From Acidimicrobiia bacterium (lineage in GTDB: Bacteria > Actinomycetota > Acidimicrobiia > UBA2766), in NCBI GenBank assembly GCA_020850945.1, contig JADZDR010000066.1, forward strand, positions 1 through 53,385: a DNA stretch of 53,385 nucleotides, written 5' to 3'. The translations under genes were made by a program, and so were the position numbers. The notes under the pieces are model-generated. The model was not told the DNA's origin, searched no databases, and was given only the letters and a program-made list of their open reading frames with translations. Positions 42,063 through 49,600 of this stretch are shown piece by piece; the stretch's first letter is position 1, and each line of letters begins with the position of its first letter.

Positions 42063-43175
42063 TCACGCCACGGGCACACCCTCCGTCTGGAGGCCGCTCG
42101 TCGGCAGGATCCCCGCCTGCTGCAGCTTCACCTTCAGGTCGTGCGGGTTGGACGAGCCGGCGAGAGCGTCCCGGATCGTGACCTGCCCCGTCGAGTAGAG
42201 GTGGAACATGGCGTCGTCGAAGGTCTGCATCCCGTAGTAGGACCCTTCCTTGATCATCTCGGCGATCTCGTGTGTCTTCTCCGGGTCGGCGATGCAGTCG
42301 AAGATCCGTCCCGTCATCACGAGCACCTCGACGGCAGGCACACGGCCCGTCCCGTCGGCCTTGGGGATGAGTCGCTGGCTGATGATCCCACGCAGCGACC
42401 CCGCGAGCGAGAGCCTGATCTGCTTTTGCTGGTGAGGGGGGAAGAAGTCGATCACGCGGTTCACAGTCTCGGTCGCGTCCGTCGTGTGCAACGTGGCGAG
42501 CACGAGGTGGCCGGTCTCGGCCGCGGCCATGGCCGCCCACACCGTCTCGGGATCCCGCATCTCACCGACGAGGATGACGTCCGGGTCCTGGCGCAGCACA
42601 CGCTTCATCGCCTGGTGGAAGTCGGCCGTGTCCACACCGACCTCCCGCTGGTTGACGATCGACAGCTTGTCCGTGTGCAGGACCTCGATCGGATCCTCGA
42701 TCGTCACGACGTGGCAGCGGCGCGTGCCGTTGATGTGGTCGATCATCGCGGCCAGCGACGTCGTCTTGCCCGAGCCCGTGGGACCGGTCACGAGGATGAG
42801 TCCGCGCGGCTCGTTCGCGAGTTGCTCCACGACCGGAGGAAGGCCGAGCTGCTCGAAACTCGGGATCCCCGACTGCACACGCCTCGCCACGAGGCCGACA
42901 CTCCCCCGCTGGCGGAACGCGTTCACGCGAAAGCGGCCGAGACCCGGCAGCGAATAGGCGAAGTCGGCCTCGCTCGTCTTCGAGAACTCCTCGGCCCGGT
43001 CGCGGGGCATGATCTCGAACACCATGCGCTCGAGATCCGCCGGTGCGACCATCTCGTCGGACAGAGGGCCGAGCTCGCCGTCGATTCGGATGTGCGGGGG
43101 GCTCCCGGCCTTGAGGTGCAGGTCCGATGCCTGCTGCTCCACGACGACTCGCAGGTACTCGTCGATCGCCGGCAC
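42063..43175 (-). CDS. pilT: PilT-type retraction ATPase
   Basis: The 370-residue secretion ATPase powers type IV pilus retraction in the well-studied relatives. It has the N-terminal PAS-like PilT domain (EQQASDLHLKAGSPPHIRIDGEL, about 10-33), Walker A TGPTGSGKTTSLA (about 128-140), the Asp box TIEDPIE, Walker B LRQDPDVILVGEMRDPET (with AIRAGE-type loop) and the His box LATLHTTDA. The GTG at 43175 has CGGGAG upstream; a 13-codon extension is less likely. No other pilus gene is in the window. Confidence 0.93.
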   Translation of the reverse strand: MPAIDEYLRVVVEQQASDLHLKAGSPPHIRIDGELGPLSDEMVAPADLERMVFEIMPRDRAEEFSKTSEADFAYSLPGLGRFRVNAFRQRGSVGLVARRVQSGIPSFEQLGLPPVVEQLANEPRGLILVTGPTGSGKTTSLAAMIDHINGTRRCHVVTIEDPIEVLHTDKLSIVNQREVGVDTADFHQAMKRVLRQDPDVILVGEMRDPETVWAAMAAAETGHLVLATLHTTDATETVNRVIDFFPPHQQKQIRLSLAGSLRGIISQRLIPKADGTGRVPAVEVLVMTGRIFDCIADPEKTHEIAEMIKEGSYYGMQTFDDAMFHLYSTGQVTIRDALAGSSNPHDLKVKLQQAGILPTSGLQTEGVPVA

Positions 43176-43314
43176 TTCTCGTCTCCCGGTTGCTCGCGGA
43201 TCACCTGCCGGCACACAGCACCTGTCGCCACGTGTCGGCCGCGCCTCCTTCCCGCTCCTCCTTCCTTCGGCTCATTCCGCCGGATCTTGAAGCGCGTGGA
43301 GTGCCGCGGCCGGG

Positions 43315-44349
43315 TCAGGTCCCCCATGTGCGACGTACGTGCTCGGCCTGTGCCGTCACGATGTCGTCCGCCACGGCGTAGACGTCCGGGGCCGGCTCTT
43401 CACCTCCCCTGCGCGGTGCCTCACCCGCGAGGGCGTGAAGCGTCGCGGAGAAGGAAGCGGCGATCGCCTCGAGGTCGTAGCCGCCTTCGAGGAAGGCCGT
43501 CACTCCCCGGCCCGTGAGCTCACGCGCGAGCGTGCGGACACGCAGGCCGAGGTGGCCGAAGGAGGCGGCCCGCAGCCCCATGTTCGTGATCGGATCGGCC
43601 CGGTGGGCGTCGAAGCCCGCCGACAGGAGCACCCAGTCGGGACCGAAGGCACGCAGGGCAGGCTCGATCACCTCGTCGAACGCGCGCAAGTACGTCGATT
43701 CCCCCGTCCCGGGTGGCAGGGCGAGGTTCACGGTCGTGCCGGCAGCATGAGGGGGACCCGTCTCGTCGAGCCGGCCGGTCCCCGGATACGCGGGGTACTC
43801 GTGCAGCGACACGAACATGGAGCCCGGATCGTCCCAGAGGATTGCCTGCGTCCCGTTGCCGTGGTGGGCATCCCAATCGACGACGGCAACCCTGTCACCC
43901 CGCTCGCGGAGAGCGAGCGCCGTGACGGCGGCGTTGTTCAGCAGACAGAATCCCATCGCGCGGCCACGTTCGGCATGGTGGCCCGGAGGCCGCACGAGCG
44001 CGAACGCGAAGTCCGCTCCCGCCTCGACCGCCGCCGCCGCGTCGAGGCCCGCACCGGCCGCGAGCAGCGCCGCTTCGAGGGAACGGGCGGACAGGTGCGT
44101 GTCGGGGTCGATCGCCCCGCCACCCGCACTGTCGAGATCCTCGAGGCGGCGCAGATGCGCTCCCGAATGAGCGGCGAGGACACGTTCCCGCGGAGCCGGC
44201 GTGGCCTCCTCGAAGGCGACGAGCCCGCGCAGATCGCCGTCACCCTCGATCGTGTCCACAAGAATCTTCAGGCGTGCCGCCCGTTCCGGGTGCCCGGGAC
44301 CCGGATCGTGCTCGAGGAAGGCCTCGTGGAAGACTGCAACACCCGGCAT
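43315..44349 (-). CDS. Histone-deacetylase-family amidohydrolase (AcuC/acetoin utilisation type)
   Basis: The 344-residue zinc-dependent deacetylase removes acyl groups from acetylated lysines, polyamines or small molecules. Catalytic features are PGHHAERGRAMGFCLLNNAAV (His-His dyad, about 120-140), VDWDAHHGNGTQ (Zn Asp and His), SLHEYPAYPGTG, SAGFDAHRADP (second Zn Asp) and the LEGGYDL Tyr loop. The N-terminal HPERAARL is typical of class II/HDAH enzymes. The ATG has no ribosome site but a TATCAT hexamer lies seven bases upstream, which predicts a leaderless transcript. Confidence 0.93.
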   Translation of the reverse strand: MPGVAVFHEAFLEHDPGPGHPERAARLKILVDTIEGDGDLRGLVAFEEATPAPRERVLAAHSGAHLRRLEDLDSAGGGAIDPDTHLSARSLEAALLAAGAGLDAAAAVEAGADFAFALVRPPGHHAERGRAMGFCLLNNAAVTALALRERGDRVAVVDWDAHHGNGTQAILWDDPGSMFVSLHEYPAYPGTGRLDETGPPHAAGTTVNLALPPGTGESTYLRAFDEVIEPALRAFGPDWVLLSAGFDAHRADPITNMGLRAASFGHLGLRVRTLARELTGRGVTAFLEGGYDLEAIAASFSATLHALAGEAPRRGGEEPAPDVYAVADDIVTAQAEHVRRTWGT

Positions 44350-44356
44350 CGGGTCG

Positions 44357-44362
44357 ATGATA
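44357..44362 (-). promoter_or_regulatory. -10 hexamer TATCAT at the HDAC-like gene start
   Basis: Reading leftwards, TATCAT is followed by 7 nt and the ATG at 44349. With no Shine-Dalgarno present, this fits a leaderless mRNA. It lies in the 137-bp divergent region with the GNAT gene. Confidence 0.45.
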
Positions 44363-44486
44363 CGCAGGTGCCGCGCCGCCGAGAGCTGTGAAGCCCGGCT
44401 CGGCCGCGCTCGCTTCGCGACGGTGCCACTCTCGCTCCCCCGAGCCTGCAGTTCCCCTCACCTAGATTTGTGGGCGGAGTGCCTGC

Positions 44487-45251
44487 ATGCCAATGCACGT
44501 TTGGAACGGCGAAAGAGCCAATGTCGGCCAATGGCGCGACCTGGAGGGGTGCGCGGTCATCGCCCCGCGGCCGGGCGAGGCCCCACCGAGCGTCGAGTTC
44601 GTCGACCACTGCTGCCGTGTTCTGGCGGAACGCGGCTTCAAACAGGTTGTGACACCCGCCCTCCAGTCGAGCGAGCTCGTGCCGTTCCTTCAGGCGGGAT
44701 TCGTGGGACGTGAGCAGCTTCACGTGCTCGTGCACGACCTGCGGGACATCGCGTCGAGTCCGGGCCTGCGTGGATTCATGCTGCGCCGCGGCCGGCCCAG
44801 CGACCTCGAGGAGGTTCTGAGTGTGGACGCTGCCGCCTTCGACGCCTTCTGGCGCTTCGACGAGGCGGCCTTCGAGGAAGCGTGTGCTGCCACACCCCAG
44901 GCGCGATTCCGGGTCGCGGTCGCAGACGTCGCGATTCCGGCCTCACCCGACCAGGGGGGGCACGTGCCTCCGAGGACGGTCGTCGCGTATTGCGTGACTG
45001 GCAGATCACGCCACCAGGGTTTCCTGCAGCGACTCGCCGTCACCCCCCCCGCCCAGCGTTTCGGGCTCGGACGTGCCCTCACCCTCGACGCCCTGTCCTG
45101 GCTCTCACGCCGCCGCTCCCGTAGTTGCGTCGTCAACACGCAGGAGTCGAACGAGCGGGCAGCTCGTCTCTATCTGGATTGCGGCTTTCAGATGGCACCG
45201 TCGGGGCTCTACGTCCTCGTGCGTGGCCTCGAAGAGGATGCAATGAGATGA
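44487..45251 (+). CDS. GNAT-family acetyltransferase
   Basis: The 254-residue protein has a poorly conserved first part (about 1-90) and a C-terminal GNAT domain (about 95-245). The acetyl-CoA loop is seen in RLAVTPPAQRFGLGRALTLDAL (Q/RxxGxG/A, about 190-210), and NTQESNERAARLYLDCGF (about 217-234) is the usual last helix. GGCGGAG precedes the ATG by eight bases. The ATGA overlap (45248-45251) couples it to the large exported protein. A GNAT gene in this place before the DUF6049/murJ genes is common in actinobacteria; its substrate is not known. Confidence 0.85.
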   Translation: MPMHVWNGERANVGQWRDLEGCAVIAPRPGEAPPSVEFVDHCCRVLAERGFKQVVTPALQSSELVPFLQAGFVGREQLHVLVHDLRDIASSPGLRGFMLRRGRPSDLEEVLSVDAAAFDAFWRFDEAAFEEACAATPQARFRVAVADVAIPASPDQGGHVPPRTVVAYCVTGRSRHQGFLQRLAVTPPAQRFGLGRALTLDALSWLSRRRSRSCVVNTQESNERAARLYLDCGFQMAPSGLYVLVRGLEEDAMR

Positions 45252-47398
45252 TGCCGGTGCGGTACGCACGGGGCGGCATGTCTGCCGTCTTGTTCTCGCT
45301 CGTCCTGGCCCTCGCCTGGGTCGGGGCACCGGTTCCGGGCGTGTCCGGCCAGGGGACAGCGCCGGGCATACGGCTCGTTGCCGTGCCTGTCACCGTGGCG
45401 AGCGGCGACACGCTCTCCCTCACGGTCGAGATCACGGATGCGCCGGCTGGGGACGTCGAGGTCTCCTTCCGCTTCGGCTCTCGGCTCGAGACGCGGTCGG
45501 AGTTCCGCGAGTCGACCGACTCCAAGATCCGCTCGGACCAGGTGATCACGGTCGAGCCCACCCCTTCGGCCGGAGTCCTCACGGCGTCGATCGATCCGAC
45601 GGTTGCCGGCAAGGGTCGGCCCGCCGAGGACCGGGTCGTTCTCCCGGCCGACGGCGTGTACCCGCTCGAGATCGTGCTGCACGAGGCCGGTTCGTCGACG
45701 CGCCTCGCCCGCATCGTGACCTACGTGATCCGGATCGGTGAGGCTGCCCGCCAACTCGACTTCGCCTGGGTGTGGCCGTTCCACACCGCCCCACCCGAGG
45801 ATCCGAATGCCGCTGACACCCGTTTCGAGGACGTAGCCGAGCTCGACCGGCTGGCCGAGATCGCGGATCTCGCCGGCAAGGTGCCGGGAACTCTCACCCT
45901 CGCCCCGGCGGCGGCGACCGTCGAGCGTCTCGCCGGCTCGGCCGAGGATGCCGGTGCGGCGATCGTCGACTCCCTGAGCCGGCCCACGACGAACGAGTTC
46001 GTGCCCGTCGGCTACGCGGGCCTGGCCGGCGACGCGTGGACGGGCCTCGGGCTCGGTGTCCTGCAGGCACAGGTCACCGGGGCGACGGCCGCCCTGGAGG
46101 CGGGCATCGCCCGCCCGATTCGACGCGAGATCCGCGTGCTCGGGGGCGGCAAGATCTCGGCCGGCGCCGTGACCGCCGCCCGCGACACCGGCGCCACGCA
46201 CGTGCTGCTCGATGCCGGAGCAGTGTCCGTCGAGGACCTCCGCTTCACGCTCGCCCGACCCTTCGCCATCGAGGGCGTCACCGGCATCGCGGGTCTGCGC
46301 AGCGACCCTGGCCTCGCCGAGGACCTCGCGAACTCCTCGGGGTCCGTGCAGACCGCGCAGCTCTTCGCGGCAGACCTGTCGATGATCTACTTCGACGCAC
46401 CGGACACGGCGCGGGGCACCGTCCTCCTCGCCCCCCTGGACTGGGATCCACCCCGCGAGCTCGTCACGGAGATCTTCGCGCGTGTCGGCACCGCACCTCA
46501 TCTCGCGTTCTCCGGTCTCTCCGCCATCACCACCGTCGAGCCCGTGACGGCCGACGGGGCGACGGTGGCCCTGCCGCTCACGGATCCCGATGCCACGCCC
46601 TCATCCGCTCGCGCCACGGGCTACGACCTCGTAGACACGGCCGCTGCCAACCTCACCCTTCTCGACTCGCTCGTCGTGGACGGAGGCGAGGACCTCCCCA
46701 CCTGGCATAACACCCTCCTCGAGTCGCCCGATACGGATCTCGTGGGCACGTCGACCCAGGACGCCTACGCGGGAGCGGTGGTGGCCGACACCTCGGACGC
46801 GCTGGCCGCGATCGAGGTCGAACCGATCGAAGATGTGCGGCTCACAGCACGCGAGGCCGACCTGCCCGTGACGATCCGTAACGGCTCCGGCATGACGCTG
46901 CGCCTCGTGATCAACCTCGAGAGCCCGACCGTCCGGTTCCCGGAGGGGAGCTCCCACGAGATCGACGTCCCGCCCCGCATAGTGACCGAGGAGTTCCCCG
47001 TCGAGGTCTCCGGTCCCGGCCCGCACGTGGTGACCATGCGCGTCCTCTCCCCGGACGGAGCACAGGTCTTCGCCCAGAGCAGGATCCGGGTGCGGAGCAC
47101 GGCGGTGAACAGCGTCGCCCTCATCCTCACGATCGGGTCGCTTGCCTTCCTCGCCCTCTGGTGGATCGTGCACAACGTGCGCGACAAGGAGAAGGGGCGC
47201 AGGGGCCGCCACATCGGGAGTGCACAGGAGGTCTGGGCGAGACACGAATCCGAGGAGGCACGGCGGGTTGGGCCGAGCCGGCGTGGGCAGGGCGGAGATC
47301 CGGACGGACGGGACGCAACCACCGAGGCCCCGTCCGCCGCGCGTGAAGCCGACGTGACCGCCGCACCGGGCCGGGTCGGGGTTCCGGGTGGACGCTGA
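45248..47398 (+). CDS. Large exported, membrane-anchored protein (DUF6049-like)
   Basis: The 716-residue protein has a signal peptide (about 12-36), a long extracytoplasmic part beginning with a beta-sandwich-like region, and a single C-terminal helix (VALILTIGSLAFLALWWIV, about 620-640). A charged cytoplasmic tail of about 75 residues ends it. Layout and place directly before murJ match the DUF6049 family. A role in cell-wall assembly with MurJ is likely by context only. ATG 45248 is fixed by overlap with the GNAT stop; its 3' end overlaps the murJ start by 11 bp. Confidence 0.78.
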   Translation: MMPVRYARGGMSAVLFSLVLALAWVGAPVPGVSGQGTAPGIRLVAVPVTVASGDTLSLTVEITDAPAGDVEVSFRFGSRLETRSEFRESTDSKIRSDQVITVEPTPSAGVLTASIDPTVAGKGRPAEDRVVLPADGVYPLEIVLHEAGSSTRLARIVTYVIRIGEAARQLDFAWVWPFHTAPPEDPNAADTRFEDVAELDRLAEIADLAGKVPGTLTLAPAAATVERLAGSAEDAGAAIVDSLSRPTTNEFVPVGYAGLAGDAWTGLGLGVLQAQVTGATAALEAGIARPIRREIRVLGGGKISAGAVTAARDTGATHVLLDAGAVSVEDLRFTLARPFAIEGVTGIAGLRSDPGLAEDLANSSGSVQTAQLFAADLSMIYFDAPDTARGTVLLAPLDWDPPRELVTEIFARVGTAPHLAFSGLSAITTVEPVTADGATVALPLTDPDATPSSARATGYDLVDTAAANLTLLDSLVVDGGEDLPTWHNTLLESPDTDLVGTSTQDAYAGAVVADTSDALAAIEVEPIEDVRLTAREADLPVTIRNGSGMTLRLVINLESPTVRFPEGSSHEIDVPPRIVTEEFPVEVSGPGPHVVTMRVLSPDGAQVFAQSRIRVRSTAVNSVALILTIGSLAFLALWWIVHNVRDKEKGRRGRHIGSAQEVWARHESEEARRVGPSRRGQGGDPDGRDATTEAPSAAREADVTAAPGRVGVPGGR

Positions 47399-49094
47399 CG
47401 CGGGCCGAGAGGCCCCGGTCCCTTCGGAGTCCCTGAACGGGGTGGGCACGAGAGACACGGAAGAGGGTCTCGTTCGCTCGAGCACCGTCCTCGCCGCGGG
47501 GACGATCACGTCTCGGGTCACGGGCCTCGTGAAGGTGATGGTCGCGTCATGGGTGCTCGGCGCCACGACGAGCCGGCTCGCCGATGCGTACAACCTCGCC
47601 AACACGGCGCCGAACCAGTTCTACGAGCTCGCCCTCGGCGGCATCCTCACCTCGGTTCTCGTTCCACTCTTCGTGGAGGAGCTGACACGCAAGGGGCGCC
47701 GCGACGCATGGCGAGCCGTGTCGAACCTCTTCTGGGTCGCGCTCGCCACCGCCGCGATGGCAGCCGCTGTCCTCTGCCTCGTGGCACCGTGGGTCATCGG
47801 CTTCGCGACACGGGGCTACACGCAGGAGCAGACCGACCTCGCCGTCGTCCTCCTCCGGCTCTTCTCGGCTCAGATCCTCTTCTACGCCCTCAACGCCCTC
47901 GCGGGTGCTCTCCTCAACTCGCGCCGGCACTTCGCCGTCCCCGCGTTCGTCCCTGCCCTCAACAACCTCATCGTCATCGGTGTCCTCGTCGCCTTCGGCA
48001 TGGGTCTCGAGGACGGACCCACCACGGAGCTCGACACGTGGATGATCCTCCTTCTCGGCCTCGGCACGACCGCGGGGGTTGCCGTCATGGCGCTCGCGAA
48101 CCTGCCTGCGATCAGGGCAGTCGTCCGCCGCGAAGGCGGATCCCTACGGCCCCGCTTCGACGTGCGTGACCCCATGGTGCGCCGCCTCCTGCGCCTCTCG
48201 GCATGGACCGTCATGTATGTCGCGACGAACCAGGTCGGCCTCTACGTGGTTCAGGTGCTCGCCAACGGCCCCGGGTCGCGTGACGGTGACTACACGGCGT
48301 GGACCAATGCCTTCCTCTTCTTCCAACTCCCGAACGGAGTCTTCGCGGTGAGTGTCCTCACCGCCCTCCTGCCGTCACTCGCAGAACGCCTCACCGTCGG
48401 TGACCGCATCGGCTTCAAGGACAGGCTCGCTGACGGCGTGCGTCTCACGCTCTTCCTGATCCTGCCCGCAGCCGTGGGCTATCTGATGCTCGCGCCCGTC
48501 ATCATCCGCCTCTTCCTCCAGTACCGGAACTTCACGGCGGACGCGGCCGTCCTCACCGCACAGGTGTTGCAGCTCTTCGCAATCGGCCTCGTCCCCTTCA
48601 CGATCTTCATGCTCGTCCTGCGCAGCTTCTACGCGATGCAGGACACGCGTACGCCGTTCCTCGTGAACACCGTCGCCACCGCCCTCACGATCGCGTTCGA
48701 CATCCTCGTCTATCCCCATCTGCGCATCTGGGGCCTCGCCCTCGGCTATGCGCTGAACTACTTCGTGGCAGCCGGTCTCGGCTGGTTCCTCCTGCGGCGG
48801 CGGATCGGCTCGATGCGGGGTTCGGGTGTCGTCTCCGGGGCCGGCCGCTCGGCCCTCGCCACCGTGCCCATGGCGCTCGCCGTCGGCCTCGTCGTCTGGA
48901 CCGTGCCGGAAAGCTCAAGCTGGACATGGGCACTGGTCGAAGTTCTCCTGGGGACGGTCTTGGGTGCGACGGCATACCTCGTCACGGCCAAGGCCCTCGA
49001 CATCGACGAGATGCGCCTCCTTTCACGCATCCTGGCGAGGAGATTCGGGCGCCGTGCGCAGGCAGCAGACACAGTCGAAGGCGACACGCAGTAG
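47388..49094 (+). CDS. murJ: Lipid II flippase MurJ (MviN)
   Basis: The 568-residue MOP-superfamily transporter flips lipid II for peptidoglycan synthesis. It has a cytoplasmic lead of about 35 residues, then about fourteen helices. Family marks include AAGTITSRVTGLVKVMVASWVLG (first helix, essential Arg), NTAPNQFYELALGGILTSVLVPLFVEEL (about 62-89) and RSFYAMQDTRTPFLVN (about 405-420). No kinase domain is fused at the C-terminus, in contrast to mycobacterial MviN; a separate kinase gene follows. The GTG at 47388 overlaps the previous gene. Confidence 0.96.
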   Translation: MDADAGREAPVPSESLNGVGTRDTEEGLVRSSTVLAAGTITSRVTGLVKVMVASWVLGATTSRLADAYNLANTAPNQFYELALGGILTSVLVPLFVEELTRKGRRDAWRAVSNLFWVALATAAMAAAVLCLVAPWVIGFATRGYTQEQTDLAVVLLRLFSAQILFYALNALAGALLNSRRHFAVPAFVPALNNLIVIGVLVAFGMGLEDGPTTELDTWMILLLGLGTTAGVAVMALANLPAIRAVVRREGGSLRPRFDVRDPMVRRLLRLSAWTVMYVATNQVGLYVVQVLANGPGSRDGDYTAWTNAFLFFQLPNGVFAVSVLTALLPSLAERLTVGDRIGFKDRLADGVRLTLFLILPAAVGYLMLAPVIIRLFLQYRNFTADAAVLTAQVLQLFAIGLVPFTIFMLVLRSFYAMQDTRTPFLVNTVATALTIAFDILVYPHLRIWGLALGYALNYFVAAGLGWFLLRRRIGSMRGSGVVSGAGRSALATVPMALAVGLVVWTVPESSSWTWALVEVLLGTVLGATAYLVTAKALDIDEMRLLSRILARRFGRRAQAADTVEGDTQ

Positions 49095-49497
49095 ACGTTC
49101 CTGGCGGGACGACTCCGGCCAGACCATCGGCTTCCTGGTGAAGATCGTGCTCGGCGTCGCTCTGCTCGGCTTTCTCGCCGTCGAGCTCGGCGCGCCGATC
49201 GTGACGAAGATGACCCTCGACAACGACCTGCAGAATGTGCTGCTCGACGCCCGGGCAGCCCTCACCGCAAGCGAGAACAACGTCGACCTCGCGTACGAGA
49301 GGATCTCGCCTGAGCTCGCCGACAACGGTGTCGTCGTGACCGAGTTCAGCGTGACGCCCAGCAGCCCGGAGAACCCCCGCGGCGTTCTCCGCATCACGCT
49401 CGAGAAAGAGGCGAGAAGCCTCGTCGTGACCCGCGTCATCAAGAGCATGAAGAGCTACTACACGGTCGAGGTGAGCGGCGAGACCCCCTTGCGGTGA
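49054..49497 (+). CDS. Small single-pass membrane protein overlapping the murJ end
   Basis: The 147-residue protein has a basic start, one transmembrane helix (VKIVLGVALLGFLAVELGAPIV, about 27-48) and a soluble extracytoplasmic domain (about 50-145) with alternating beta-like segments. I do not recognise the family; the QTIGFLVKIVLG entry slightly recalls TadE-like pseudopilins but lacks their Glu pattern. The GTG at 49054 has GAGGAG about 12 bases upstream and lies inside murJ (41-bp overlap), so co-translation with murJ is likely. It ends 103 bp before the kinase gene. Confidence 0.7.
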   Translation: MRRQQTQSKATRSRRSWRDDSGQTIGFLVKIVLGVALLGFLAVELGAPIVTKMTLDNDLQNVLLDARAALTASENNVDLAYERISPELADNGVVVTEFSVTPSSPENPRGVLRITLEKEARSLVVTRVIKSMKSYYTVEVSGETPLR

Positions 49498-49560
49498 ACG
49501 ATTCCTCCGCCGCGGACCGATGGGACCACGACAATCCCATCCCCTTTGCGTACCCTCTTG

Positions 49561-49566
49561 GATACT
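49561..49566 (+). promoter_or_regulatory. -10-like GATACT before the kinase gene
   Basis: GGATACT is the same hexamer seen before purF and the LhgO-like gene. It lies 34 bp before the kinase GTG, with a GGAGG site between. No -35 is evident. Suggests a separate promoter for the kinase-sigma-anti-sigma genes. Confidence 0.35.
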
Positions 49567-49600
49567 CGTCCAGACGCGGCCGGAAAGTGGAGGCGCTCTC

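Noticed and set aside
45209-46501. 430-codon open frame on the minus strand
   Set aside because: It is antisense to the DUF6049-like gene, with no ribosome site or motifs.
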